64,000 nucleotides of DNA from Mycolicibacterium rutilum (GTDB taxonomy: Bacteria > Actinomycetota > Actinomycetes > Mycobacteriales > Mycobacteriaceae), in assembly GCF_900108565.1 (NCBI RefSeq), contig NZ_LT629971.1, positions 5,084,001 through 5,148,000 on the forward strand. The letters are read 5' to 3'. Position numbers and translations under genes: made by a program. Of this stretch, positions 1 to 7,714 are shown one piece after another. The notes under the pieces are model-generated. The model was not told the origin of the DNA. It saw nothing but the letters and a program-made list of their open reading frames with translations, and ran no database searches. Each line of letters begins with the position of its first letter. Positions within the stretch are counted from its first letter, which is position 1.

Positions 1-722
1 GCGGCGTCGAGGTTCTGCTCCTGATCGACCACGGTGTCGCTGATACGTGCTGCATTGTCGGCGACAGCCACGAAATCAGTTGCCGCATCGGCATATCCCC
101 GCAGCACGTCCGGTGCGGCGTGCAGATCTGCCGACAGCGCGGGCAGGCTCGGTTCCAACGTCGCCAGGTAGGCGTCGAGATCGGTGAGCATCTGACCGAA
201 CTTGTGACCGCGCCCCGACATCGCCGACGCGATGGCACCGAGCGTGGCGTTGAGCTTCGCCGGCTCGACGCTGGAGAGCACCGACGTCAATTGTTCGAAG
301 ACCGTGTTCACCTCGACCATGACGTGCTGGGCTTCGATCACCTGGCCGGCACGCAGCGATTCCGTCGCGGGGTCGTCGGGGAACACGAATTGCACTTGTT
401 TGGCACCGAATACCGTCGGCGACGCGATGTCGACCAGCGCGTTGGCGGGGACGGCGTCGAGCATGGCGGGATCGATGGCCAAGTGGATGGCCGCCTCGCC
501 GGTGGGCAGCGCCTCGATGTCCGAGACACGCCCGACCTGGACTCCGCGGATCTGGACCTTCGCGTCGGCGTTCATCACCAACCCCGCGCGCTGCGAGATG
601 ACGGTGACCGGGACGGTTTTCGCGAAGCCGCCGCGGAACAGGTTCGCGGACAACACAAACAACGCCACGACCGACACGATGGCGAACAAGCCGACGAGCG
701 GGCGCAGCAGATGCCGTGTCAC
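1..722 (-). CDS. MCE-family (MlaD-domain) protein, 3' end outside window
   Basis: The reading frame is open from a GTG at 722 to the window edge, giving the first 240 residues. A GGGGG-type ribosome binding site lies 6-8 bases upstream. Residues 10-28 form one hydrophobic N-terminal helix, the usual signal/anchor of Mce proteins. An MlaD domain follows, at about 35-115, with the family motif VQIRGVQVGRV. The region after about 130 looks helical, as in Mce tail domains. The family forms periplasmic or cell-envelope tubes that carry lipids to an ABC permease. No yrbE permease gene lies upstream within the window, so this is either the first gene of a short cluster or an orphan. Substrate and Mce class cannot be assigned. 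Confidence 0.85.
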   Translation of the reverse strand, partial: MTRHLLRPLVGLFAIVSVVALFVLSANLFRGGFAKTVPVTVISQRAGLVMNADAKVQIRGVQVGRVSDIEALPTGEAAIHLAIDPAMLDAVPANALVDIASPTVFGAKQVQFVFPDDPATESLRAGQVIEAQHVMVEVNTVFEQLTSVLSSVEPAKLNATLGAIASAMSGRGHKFGQMLTDLDAYLATLEPSLPALSADLHAAPDVLRGYADAATDFVAVADNAARISDTVVDQEQNLDA

Positions 723-985
723 AGACGGACCCCCACGGTGCACCGAAGGTGTTCAGCTGCGCACACCGCCGATCGGTATGACAAGGCCGATTCACCCCCA
801 GCACGCGTCGGGAACCGATGCAGGACTTTACGCCGGAACATATCTTTGGGTCAATCACTTCGGGTATGGCCTGGCAGGCAACTGGCAGTCCGTCGCTCCT
901 CTCCATCGATCAGGCCGTGGACCGGGCCCGAAGCGTTTGCTGAATAAGCCTGACACACAAGTCTGCGCTGTTCAAGGCTAAAAAT

Positions 986-1010
986 GAGACACTGAAGACT
1001 TATCTGTCTC
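986..1010. promoter_or_regulatory. Inverted repeat, possible operator upstream of the mce gene
   Basis: The half-sites GAGACA (986-991) and TGTCTC (1005-1010) are perfect inverted repeats separated by 13 bases. They sit about 265 bases upstream of the Mce start. The spacing would suit a dimeric repressor, but no regulator gene is nearby and the assignment is speculative. Confidence 0.3.
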
Positions 1011-1186
1011 GGCCGGTGGTGCGCTGGCAGTTCACAAGACGAGTTAGAAGGCCAGCCGGACCAACGGAACAATTATTTGGCCCGCAAACCAACGGGGAGC
1101 CCAGTGAGGGTCCCGACTTCGGCGAAAGGTGATCCTGCCGCGTGGCCCGTGGCCGCGCAGCCTAAATGACAATTTTTATGAGAATA

Positions 1187-1201
1187 GAGACTGAGAGTCT
1201 C
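1187..1201 (-). terminator. Hairpin downstream of the rnhB-DUF2469 genes
   Basis: GAGACT and AGTCTC form a perfect 6-bp stem with a 3-base loop, 27-41 bases past the DUF2469 stop. On the minus strand it is followed by a T/A-rich run (TATTCTCATAAAAATT). That resembles an intrinsic terminator more than most mycobacterial gene ends do. Confidence 0.45.
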
Positions 1202-1227
1202 GTGGGCTCGCACCCGCGCGGGCCGAA

Positions 1228-1533
1228 TTACTCGGGCAGGCGCAGTTCGGGCTTTTCGACCTCTTCGATGTTCACGTCCTTGAACGTGATCACGCGCACC
1301 TGCTTGACGAAGCGAGCGGGCCGGTACATGTCCCACACCCAGGCGTCGCCCAGTCGCAGTTCGAAGTAGACCTCGCCATCGGAGTTGCGCGGCACCACCT
1401 CGACGCTGTTGGCGAGATAGAACCGTCGTTCGGTCTCCACCACGTAGCTGAACTGCCCGACGATGTCCTTGTATTCGCGGTAGAGCGAGAGCTCCATCTC
1501 GGTTTCGTACTTCTCGAGATCTTCGGCACTCAT
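1228..1533 (-). CDS. DUF2469 protein (Rv2901c-like)
   Basis: This 101-residue protein of unknown function matches, from memory, the small actinobacterial DUF2469 family found next to rnhB. It is acidic with no signal peptide or membrane segment. It opens with a charged helix (MSAEDLEKYETEMEL), followed by a beta-rich core with a conserved aromatic run (DAWVWDMYRP, about residues 67-76). The ATG is preceded by AAGGA at 10-14 bases. It lies 53 bases downstream of rnhB on the same strand and is probably the last gene of the rplS-lepB-rnhB run. No catalytic motif is visible and I assign no function. Confidence 0.85.
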   Translation of the reverse strand: MSAEDLEKYETEMELSLYREYKDIVGQFSYVVETERRFYLANSVEVVPRNSDGEVYFELRLGDAWVWDMYRPARFVKQVRVITFKDVNIEEVEKPELRLPE

Positions 1534-1586
1534 CGCTCAGCTGTCCTTCATCTTGGTCGCCGCCCCCTCATGGGCTTCATTGTCTC

Positions 1587-2309
1587 CTACCCCACTTCAC
1601 CGCGCTGCTCCGGTACACCGTCGTCGACCAGTTCGGTCACCACCTTGATGCCGCCGGCGGTCGCGACCCGTCGCACGTTGATGAACGAGTAGCGGTGCTG
1701 GGCGCAGGGCCCCAACTCGGCCAGCGCCGCGCTGTGCGCGGGCGTGCTGTAACCCTTGTGATCAGCAAATCCGTAACCCGGATGTTCGGCCTCCATCTTG
1801 ACCATCAGCCGGTCGCGGCTCACCTTGGCCAGCACGCTCGCCGCCGCAATGCACGCCGCAGCGGCGTCGCCGCCCACCACTGGGAGCGAGGGTACCGCCA
1901 ATCCGGGTACCCGAAATCCATCGGAGAGCACATAGCCGGGCCGCACCGACAGCCCGGCCACCGCGCGGCGCATGCCCTCGATGTTGGCGACGTGCACCCC
2001 GCGCCGGTCGACCTCAGTCGACGGGATGAACACCACGTGGTAGGCCAGGGCATACCGCCGGATCAGCGGGAACAGCCGCTCGCGTTCCTTCTCGTTGAGC
2101 CGTTTGGAGTCGTCGAGGGCGCTCAGGCTCTCGAGCCGGTTGGGGCCCAGCACGCACGCGGCCACGACGAGCGGTCCCGCGCACGCGCCGCGACCCACCT
2201 CGTCGACTCCGGCGACCGGTCCGAGTCCGCTGCGGTACAGCGCAGACTCCAGCGTGCGTAGCCCCGAGGATTTTCGGATCACCGTGCGTGGCGGCCATGT
2301 CGCCGGCAA
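1587..2309 (-). CDS. rnhB: Ribonuclease HII
   Basis: RNase HII removes the RNA strand of RNA-DNA hybrids and incises at single ribonucleotides left in DNA. The protein is about 240 residues. The catalytic carboxylates are visible in GVDEVGRG (about residues 35-42), in LSDGF and in the later motif GGDAAAACIAAASVLAKV. I chose the TTG at 2309 over the in-frame TTG and GTG 3-6 bases upstream. It has a GGAG with 6-base spacing, and it aligns in length with the M. tuberculosis protein as I recall it (M-x-x-TWPPRTVIRK). It follows lepB by 24 bases on the same strand. The C-terminal tail after about 215 is not conserved in the family. Confidence 0.95.
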   Translation of the reverse strand: MPATWPPRTVIRKSSGLRTLESALYRSGLGPVAGVDEVGRGACAGPLVVAACVLGPNRLESLSALDDSKRLNEKERERLFPLIRRYALAYHVVFIPSTEVDRRGVHVANIEGMRRAVAGLSVRPGYVLSDGFRVPGLAVPSLPVVGGDAAAACIAAASVLAKVSRDRLMVKMEAEHPGYGFADHKGYSTPAHSAALAELGPCAQHRYSFINVRRVATAGGIKVVTELVDDGVPEQRGEVG

Positions 2310-2333
2310 CACCAACTCCTACTGATCAGCGAG

Positions 2334-3197
2334 TCACGTCTGCGGGTTCACGCTGCCGACTCCGCCCCAGCGCGCCGGCGGCCAGGCGATGAACCGCGCC
2401 TTTCCGATCACATTGTCCACCGGCACCGTGCCCGCCATCGGGTCCCCCGTACAGATCAACCCCTTCTGGGCATCGGCGGGCGTGTTCGTGCAGTGTGCGC
2501 GCGAGTCGGCCGAGTGTGTCCGGTTGTCACCCATCACCCAGACCCTGCCCTCGGGGACCTTCACCGGCCCGAATTCATTACCCAGGCACGGGTAGATCGC
2601 GGGGTCGGCGCGCATGGTGTTCGGGTCGAGGTAGGGCTCGTCGAGGCGTTTCCCGTCCACGGTGAGTCCGGTGGTCGCGCGGCACTCCACGGTCTGGCCG
2701 CCGACGGCGATGATGCGTTTGACGAGATCGTTCTCGTCGGGCGGGATGAAACCGACGAACGACAGCGCGTTCTGCACCCATCGGATGGCGGTGTTGTCCG
2801 AGCGGATCGACCGGTAGTTGAGGTTCCAGTTGGGCGGGCCCTTGAACACGACGACGTCGCCGGGTTCCGGCGAGGTGAACCGGTAGGTGAGCTTGTCGAC
2901 CATGATGCGGTCGCCCGTGCAGCCCGCGCAGCCGTGCAGCGTGGGCTCCATCGACTCCGACGGAATGAGATAGGGCCGCGCGACGAACGTCAGCATGACG
3001 TAGTACAGGACCAACGCGATCGAGATGAGGATCGCGAACTCCCGCAGTGCACCACCCTTTTTCTCGGGTTTGTCGGCGGGACTCGCGTCGCCGTCCTCGA
3101 CTGCGGGTTGGGCTGATGACTCGTCGGGCTCGCTGGGACCGGTCACCGCATCAGGGTAGCCAGCGCGGTTGTCGTCGCCGCGCTGCTCGCGCTCCAA
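2334..3197 (-). CDS. lepB: Signal peptidase I
   Basis: This membrane-bound serine protease removes signal peptides from Sec- and Tat-exported proteins. It is 287 residues long. A cytoplasmic acidic N-terminus (1-48) precedes one transmembrane helix (about 51-73). The catalytic serine follows in PSESMEPT (Ser82) and the general-base lysine in LVKRIIAVGG (Lys160). Box E is visible as GDNRTHSADSR. The proposed start is a TTG at 3197 with GGAG 8 bases upstream; the variable N-terminus leaves a nearby start possible. It sits between rplS and rnhB in a minus-strand block. Confidence 0.95.
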   Translation of the reverse strand: MEREQRGDDNRAGYPDAVTGPSEPDESSAQPAVEDGDASPADKPEKKGGALREFAILISIALVLYYVMLTFVARPYLIPSESMEPTLHGCAGCTGDRIMVDKLTYRFTSPEPGDVVVFKGPPNWNLNYRSIRSDNTAIRWVQNALSFVGFIPPDENDLVKRIIAVGGQTVECRATTGLTVDGKRLDEPYLDPNTMRADPAIYPCLGNEFGPVKVPEGRVWVMGDNRTHSADSRAHCTNTPADAQKGLICTGDPMAGTVPVDNVIGKARFIAWPPARWGGVGSVNPQT

Positions 3198-3232
3198 GGA
3201 TCAGACTCCGGTGCGGATGTGCCGACGGAACG

Positions 3233-3574
3233 TCAGCGCTTCTCCTTGATCTTGGCCTTCTTGCCGCGCAGCTCGCGCAGGTAGTAAAGCTTGGCGCGAC
3301 GGACGTCACCGCGGGTGACGACGTCGATATGGTCGATGTTCGGCGAGTGCACCGGGAAGGTGCGCTCGACACCGACGCCGTAGCTCTCCTTGCGCACGGT
3401 GAAGGTCTCGCGGACGCCGCCGCCCTGGCGACGCAGCACGACACCCTTGAAGACCTGGATGCGCTCCTTGGAGCCTTCGATGACCTTCACGTGCACGTTG
3501 ATCGTGTCGCCGGGGCCGAATTCGGGAATGTCGTCGCGCAGCGACGTCTGATCGACGAAGTCCAGCGTGTTCAT
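3233..3574 (-). CDS. rplS: 50S ribosomal protein L19
   Basis: L19 sits at the 30S-50S interface of the ribosome. The 113-residue length is normal for the family. Recognisable segments are NTLDFVDQTSLRDDIPEF at the N-terminus, the GDTINVHVKV strand and the basic tail LRELRGKKAKIKEKR. The ATG at 3574 has AAGGAAG at the right distance; the frame stays open for 105 further codons upstream but lacks L19 similarity there. It heads the rplS-lepB-rnhB block. A leader of about 130 bases precedes it, with a promoter-like element shared with rpsP at 3716-3728. Confidence 0.98.
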   Translation of the reverse strand: MNTLDFVDQTSLRDDIPEFGPGDTINVHVKVIEGSKERIQVFKGVVLRRQGGGVRETFTVRKESYGVGVERTFPVHSPNIDHIDVVTRGDVRRAKLYYLRELRGKKAKIKEKR

Positions 3575-3887
3575 CGGTGACACTTCCTTGCGGTTGGCGG
3601 CTGCGGGCGCTGCTGTCACGGTGGACGCGTGCCGAGCCGATCTGATCGGGCGTATCGGGGTGTATCTCGCAGCGGGCGGAGCTAGCCGTTCCCGGGTCCT
3701 GCACAGACAACTGCTCAATTGTGCCAGATGGGGCATGGTGGAGTGAAATCGCTCCCGTCCGTGCTCGGTGAGCGCGACCCCGCTGCGCGCCGCGCGCCTG
3801 ACCCCGCAACACTCTGCCATACCGTCTAGGCTGAAAATCGGGCCGGATCCGCGCCCGCTACGCGAACTTCCGCACGTAGGGAGGGCC
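3575..3887. other. Divergent promoter region between rplS and lppW
   Basis: This 313-bp gap holds the rplS leader and promoter on the minus strand (element at 3716-3728) and the lppW promoter on the plus strand. A plausible lppW -10 hexamer TAGGCT lies at 3827-3832. I see no small gene and no clear terminator here. Confidence 0.6.
3716..3728 (-). promoter_or_regulatory. Promoter-like element of rplS (TCTGGCACAATTG)
   Basis: On the minus strand the sequence TCTGGCACAATTG, with CACAAT as a candidate -10, lies about 140 bases upstream of rplS. It is followed after 6 bases by TGTCTG. The same 13-mer, apart from one base, occurs upstream of rpsP at 6993-7005, also followed by TGTCTG. Two ribosomal-protein operons sharing this block suggests a common promoter type. 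Confidence 0.5.
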
Positions 3888-4817
3888 ATGCGACGTCAGC
3901 CGTCGAGGCTGGTGAGGGCGACCGCAGTGCTCGCCGTCGTGATACCTATCGTCGCTGGTTGCGAAGCCAAAGTGAACGGGATGGCGCCGGACGTCGCGCC
4001 GCCGCACCTGACCGTCGTGGTCCCTCAAGGCAGCATGGCGCCGCTGCCCGAGGCCGCCCTCGACGAGCCGCCCGCCTCGTTCGCCGGCCTGCAGGAGCGC
4101 ACCCAACAAGCCACCGCCGACGCCCAGGCCGTCGGCGCGGACATCACGGCGACGGTGCTGGACCGCTCGACGGGGCAGTTGGTGTCCAACGGCAACAATC
4201 GCGGCGTCGCCATCGCCTCGGTGGTGAAACTGTTCATCGCCGACGACCTGCTGTTCCGCGACGAACCGCTGAGCCCCGAGGACCGCGAATCGTTCGACAC
4301 GATGCTGCGCGTCTCCGACGACAGCCCCGCCGAGGTGTTCTGGAACCGGGGCGGCGGCAGCGCGATCATCACCCGCGTCGCGGCGCGCTACGGGTTGTCC
4401 GGCACCCGTCCGCCGAGCAACGGACGCTGGTTCAACACGATCAGCACCACGGCCGACCTGGTCCGCTACTACGACATGCTGCTGTCCGGCGCCGGCGGGC
4501 TGCCCGCGGCGAAAGCCGAGATCATCCTGCGCGACCTCGCGGCGTCCGCGCCCGTCGGCATCGACGGGATGATGCCGGGCGGGGTGTACCCGCAGCGGTT
4601 CGGGATTCCCGACGGCCTCTACGCCGAACCGGTGGCGGTCAAGCAGGGCTGGATGTGCTGTGTCGGAGCCGACTGGATGCACCTGTCGACCGGCGTCATC
4701 GGGCACGACCGACGCTTCGTGATGGCGATCGCGTCCGATCAGCCCGCCGATGCCGCGGAGGCGCGCGACACGATCACCGAGGCGGTCAAGACGATGTTCC
4801 CGGACGGGAAGATCTAA
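3888..4817 (+). CDS. lppW: Lipoprotein LppW, beta-lactamase-fold
   Basis: This 309-residue exported lipoprotein has a 24-residue signal peptide ending in a lipobox (PIVAGC), so Cys25 would be lipidated. The rest resembles the serine beta-lactamase/PBP fold, with an SxxK-like motif ASVVK (Ser111-Lys114) after a TVLDRSTGQL strand. It corresponds to Rv2905 by position. Whether it is an active hydrolase or only a peptidoglycan-binding relative cannot be told. The ATG at 3888 has GGGAGGG immediately upstream; an in-frame extension to 3768 would add 40 residues and hide the signal peptide, so I rejected it. The stop shares 4 bases with the convergent trmD stop. Confidence 0.85.
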   Translation: MRRQPSRLVRATAVLAVVIPIVAGCEAKVNGMAPDVAPPHLTVVVPQGSMAPLPEAALDEPPASFAGLQERTQQATADAQAVGADITATVLDRSTGQLVSNGNNRGVAIASVVKLFIADDLLFRDEPLSPEDRESFDTMLRVSDDSPAEVFWNRGGGSAIITRVAARYGLSGTRPPSNGRWFNTISTTADLVRYYDMLLSGAGGLPAAKAEIILRDLAASAPVGIDGMMPGGVYPQRFGIPDGLYAEPVAVKQGWMCCVGADWMHLSTGVIGHDRRFVMAIASDQPADAAEARDTITEAVKTMFPDGKI

Positions 4818-5497
4818 CCCTCGTCGAGCAGATCGGGTCGACGTTCACGGGTGCGCTGCAGACCCTGTTCGTGTCGCCAGGCCGCCACTTTCGCATGGTT
4901 GCCCGACAGCAGCACCTCGGGCACGTCGAGGCCGCGCCAGCTCGGCGGGCGGGTGTAGCTCGGCGCTTCCAGGATCCCGTGCGAGTGCGAATCATCCTGA
5001 TGCGACGCGGGATTGCCGAGCACCCCGGGTATGAGCCGGACGATCGCCTCGATCATCACCAGCGCAGCCGACTCGCCGCCGGGCAGCACATAGTCACCGA
5101 TCGACACCTCGGCGACCCGCATCCGACGGGCGGCGTCCTCGGCGACCCGCTGATCGATGCCTTCGTAGCGGCCGCAGGCGAACACGAGGTGCTGCTCGGC
5201 CGCCCACGCCTGCGCGTCGGCCTGGGTGAAGAGCCGGCCCGCGGGCGTCGGCACCACGAGAAGTGTTTCAGGTGAACAGATCTCGTCGAGCGCCTCACCC
5301 CAGACGGGCGCTTTCATCACCATGCCGGGACCACCCCCGTACGGCGCGTCGTCGACGGAGCGATGTACGTCGTGCGTCCATCGGCGCAGATCGTGCACGG
5401 CGAGTTCGACGATACCGGCCTCGATCGCCTTGCCCGGCAACGACTGTCGCAGCGGATCCAGGTAGTCCGGGAAGATCGTCACCACGTCAATGAGCAC
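4814..5497 (-). CDS. trmD: tRNA (guanine-N1)-methyltransferase
   Basis: TrmD methylates G37 of tRNAs carrying G36-G37, using S-adenosylmethionine, and so protects the reading frame. The 227-residue protein shows the SPOUT-family signatures DVVTIFPDYLDPL near the N-terminus, DDAPYGGGPGM (about 49-59), FACGRYEGIDQR and the knot segment SIGDYVLPGGE. The start is a GTG at 5497, 12 bases downstream of rimM. It closes the rpsP-khpA-rimM-trmD block, a classical translation operon. Confidence 0.97.
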   Translation of the reverse strand: MLIDVVTIFPDYLDPLRQSLPGKAIEAGIVELAVHDLRRWTHDVHRSVDDAPYGGGPGMVMKAPVWGEALDEICSPETLLVVPTPAGRLFTQADAQAWAAEQHLVFACGRYEGIDQRVAEDAARRMRVAEVSIGDYVLPGGESAALVMIEAIVRLIPGVLGNPASHQDDSHSHGILEAPSYTRPPSWRGLDVPEVLLSGNHAKVAAWRHEQGLQRTRERRPDLLDEG

Positions 5498-5509
5498 CGG
5501 CGCGCATCC

Positions 5510-6031
5510 TCACTGGGTCTCCAGCAGGCCCTCGGGCGGGTCGATCTCGACGGTCTGGTCCGCCAGTGAGACCGAGGTGACGATCGCGGAGACGAACGGC
5601 ACCAGCACCTCGGCGCCGGTCTCGGTGGTCACCGACAGCAACTCCCCCGCCGGCGTATGCAGCACCTCGGCCACAGTGCCGACGAACCCGCCGTCCGTCG
5701 TGACGACGCGCAGCCCCTCGAGCTGGTGGTCGTAGAACTCGTCCGGGTCGTCGATCGGGGGCAGCTCGCCGGAGTCGACGAGGAACAACGTGCCGCGCAG
5801 CGCGTCGGCGGCGTTGCGGTCGGCCACCCCGTCGAGACGAACCAGCAGCCGACCGCCGTGGGCCCGCGCGGATTCGATGACGAACTCGCGCTCGACGCCA
5901 CCCCTACCGGGCCGGCCGCGCAGCACGGCGCCCGGCGCGAACCGGGCGTCCGGGTCGTCGGTGCGGACGTCGACGACCACCTCACCGGTGACGCCGTGCG
6001 CCTTGATGACCCGCCCGACCACCAGGTCCAT
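5510..6031 (-). CDS. rimM: 16S rRNA processing protein RimM
   Basis: RimM assists maturation of the 30S head and binds S19. At 173 residues it has the usual two parts. An N-terminal beta-barrel contains VVGRVIKAHGVTGEVVVDV; a PRC-barrel follows from about residue 95 (EFYDHQLEGLRVVT). It lies between khpA (19-base gap) and trmD (12-base gap) on the same strand, the normal context for rimM. Confidence 0.97.
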   Translation of the reverse strand: MDLVVGRVIKAHGVTGEVVVDVRTDDPDARFAPGAVLRGRPGRGGVEREFVIESARAHGGRLLVRLDGVADRNAADALRGTLFLVDSGELPPIDDPDEFYDHQLEGLRVVTTDGGFVGTVAEVLHTPAGELLSVTTETGAEVLVPFVSAIVTSVSLADQTVEIDPPEGLLETQ

Positions 6032-6050
6032 GGCTGACTGACCGTCCGGT

Positions 6051-6293
6051 CTACTGGTCGGTGTCCACCACGTCGACGCGGATGCCGCGGCCGCCGATAC
6101 CGGCGACCAGGGTGCGCAGCGCGGTCGCGGTGCGGCCGCCGCGGCCGATCACCTTGCCGAGGTCATCGGGATGCACGTGCACCTCGACGGTGCGCCCGCG
6201 CCGGTTGGTCACCATGTCGACGCGGACGTCGTCGGGGTTGTCGACGATTCCGCGCACCAGGTGTTCCACCGCGTCAACGACGACAGAACTCAC
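6051..6293 (-). CDS. khpA: KH-domain RNA-binding protein
   Basis: This 80-residue protein is a single type II KH domain. The GxxG loop is present as GKVIGRGGRT (about residues 47-56). The family (KhpA, Rv2908c-like) binds RNA, often with a KhpB partner, and affects cell elongation and translation in other bacteria. The start is a GTG at 6293. It begins 8 bases after rpsP and is probably co-transcribed with rpsP, rimM and trmD. RNA targets cannot be read from the sequence. Confidence 0.93.
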   Translation of the reverse strand: MSSVVVDAVEHLVRGIVDNPDDVRVDMVTNRRGRTVEVHVHPDDLGKVIGRGGRTATALRTLVAGIGGRGIRVDVVDTDQ

Positions 6294-6301
6294 GGCCGCG
6301 C

Positions 6302-6835
6302 TCAGCTCTCGGCCGGCGCGGAGTCGTCCGCTGCGCCTTCGGTGGCACCGGCGACGGTGGCGTCCGCGCCCTCAGCGGGCGGCTCGGACTGGTCCTTGCT
6401 CGGCGCCGGGTCGGCGGAGGCTTCGGTTTCGGCGGCCTTCTTGGCCGGCGCCTTCTTCTTCTTGGGCTGGGTGGCCTCGGTGCTCGGGCCGCCCTCGGCC
6501 TCGGCCAGCGCGGCGTTGAACAGGTCCAGCTTGCTGGGCTTGGGCTCCTTGACCTTCAGCGTGCCCTCGGCACCGGGCAGGCCCTTGAACTTCTGCCAGT
6601 CACCGGTGATCTTCAGCAGCTGCAGGACGGGCTCGGTGGGCTGCGCGCCGACGCCGAGCCAGTACTGCGCGCGCTCCGAGTCGAGCTCGATCAGGCTCGG
6701 CTCTTCCTTCGGGTGATAGCGGCCGATGACCTCGATGGCACGCCCGTCGCGGCGGGTGCGCGCGTCGGCGACGATGATGCGGTACTGGGGATTGCGGATC
6801 TTGCCAAGCCGGGTGAGCTTGATCTTGACAGCCAT
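6302..6835 (-). CDS. rpsP: 30S ribosomal protein S16 with long C-terminal tail
   Basis: The first 85 or so residues are a standard S16 (MAVKIKLTRLGKIRNPQYRI, VIGRYHPKEEPSLIELD). The total of 177 residues is about twice the E. coli length. The extra C-terminal part is a low-complexity Ala/Pro/Glu/Lys tail including a PKKKKAPAKKAAE run, a feature I recall in mycobacterial S16 too. The ATG at 6835 has AGGAGAAG upstream. It heads the rpsP-khpA-rimM-trmD operon and has a leader of about 150 bases. A promoter element shared with rplS lies at 6993-7005. Confidence 0.97.
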   Translation of the reverse strand: MAVKIKLTRLGKIRNPQYRIIVADARTRRDGRAIEVIGRYHPKEEPSLIELDSERAQYWLGVGAQPTEPVLQLLKITGDWQKFKGLPGAEGTLKVKEPKPSKLDLFNAALAEAEGGPSTEATQPKKKKAPAKKAAETEASADPAPSKDQSEPPAEGADATVAGATEGAADDSAPAES

Positions 6836-6992
6836 AGTGAAGCACTTCTCCTGTGATTGCCACGCTGCAATTCGGCGGTCGAGGCGGGATGCCTGGACCC
6901 GGTTTTGCCTTACGTGTGTGACCGCCGCGGGAGCGCCCAGCGAGAAGCCGGAGGCGGGATCGCTCAGAACGGGTCCCGGGGCAGACAGCCGC

Positions 6993-7005
6993 CTATTGTG
7001 CCAGA
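6993..7005 (-). promoter_or_regulatory. Promoter-like element of rpsP (TCTGGCACAATAG)
   Basis: On the minus strand, TTGCCG, 16 bases and CACAAT form a plausible sigma-A-type -35/-10 pair. The -10 is embedded in TCTGGCACAATAG, and TGTCTG follows 5 bases after that block. It matches the rplS element at 3716-3728 in 12 of 13 bases. It lies about 160 bases upstream of the rpsP start. Confidence 0.5.
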
Positions 7006-7069
7006 ACAGCGTCGACCGGCAAAAATCCGTCTTGCGAACCGGATGCCACGGTGCGACGTTGAACGCGAC

Positions 7070-7714
7070 ATGAACCCACTACGACAGCGCCTGCTGGCCG
7101 CCACGGCCGCGCAGCTGGGCCGCCCGCACGGCCCCCTCGGACTCCTGGTGGCCAGGAAACTCAACCAGTCCAACGAGCGGGCGATCGCCGCGGCGGTCGA
7201 CGCGACCGGCGCCGGGCCGGGTTCGGTGGTCGCCGACGTCGGGTTCGGTGGCGGAGCCGGGTTGCGCATGCTGCTCGACCGGGTCGGCGACGCGGGCACC
7301 GTGCACGGTGTCGAGATCGCCGACACGATGCTGCGCCGCGCCCGCCGACGGTTCGCTCGCGACATCGCCGCGGGCCGATTGGTGGTGCACCGCGGATCGT
7401 TGACGTCGCTGCCGTTCGGCGATGCCGAGCTCGACGCCGTCGCGACCGTGAACACCGTCTACTTCGTCGCCGACCTCGAGGCCGCCTGCGCCGAGCTGGC
7501 CCGGGTCGTGCGTCCCGGCGGCCGGGTGGTGATCGGTATCGGCGATCCGGACGTGATGCGTCACGCGCCGTTCACCGACCACGGGTTCACCCTGCGCCCG
7601 GTCGACGAGATCCGCGCGGCGCTGGCCGGCACCGGGCTGACCGTCGAGCACCGGCCGCTGGACGACACACCGATCCCCCGGCACACGCTGGTCGGGCACT
7701 CACCGGTCAAATGA
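7070..7714 (+). CDS. Class I SAM-dependent methyltransferase
   Basis: This 214-residue protein has a Methyltransf_11-type fold. Motif I is VVADVGFGGGAGLRML (about residues 52-67), the acidic loop lies in VHGVEIADTML, and the post-motif region includes LARVVRPGGRVVIGIG. No membrane segment or signal is seen. Substrate is unknown; the DxGFGGG form occurs in methyltransferases of small molecules or quinones. The ATG at 7070 is followed directly by family-like sequence; an earlier in-frame start at 6857 would run into the rpsP leader. Its end overlaps the convergent SnoaL-like gene by 8 bases. It has no counterpart in the M. tuberculosis block as I recall it. Confidence 0.85.
   Translation: MNPLRQRLLAATAAQLGRPHGPLGLLVARKLNQSNERAIAAAVDATGAGPGSVVADVGFGGGAGLRMLLDRVGDAGTVHGVEIADTMLRRARRRFARDIAAGRLVVHRGSLTSLPFGDAELDAVATVNTVYFVADLEAACAELARVVRPGGRVVIGIGDPDVMRHAPFTDHGFTLRPVDEIRAALAGTGLTVEHRPLDDTPIPRHTLVGHSPVK

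Larger units (their letters stand above)
723..1227. other. 505-bp intergenic region with AT-rich patches
   Basis: I see no convincing gene here; the overlapping frames have poor codon structure. It should hold the promoter of the Mce gene (minus strand) and the end of the rnhB-DUF2469 transcript. Two inverted repeats stand out: GAGACA...TGTCTC at 986-1010 and a perfect hairpin at 1187-1201. The stretches around 975-1005 and 1165-1190 are clearly richer in A and T than the flanking genes. Confidence 0.6.
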
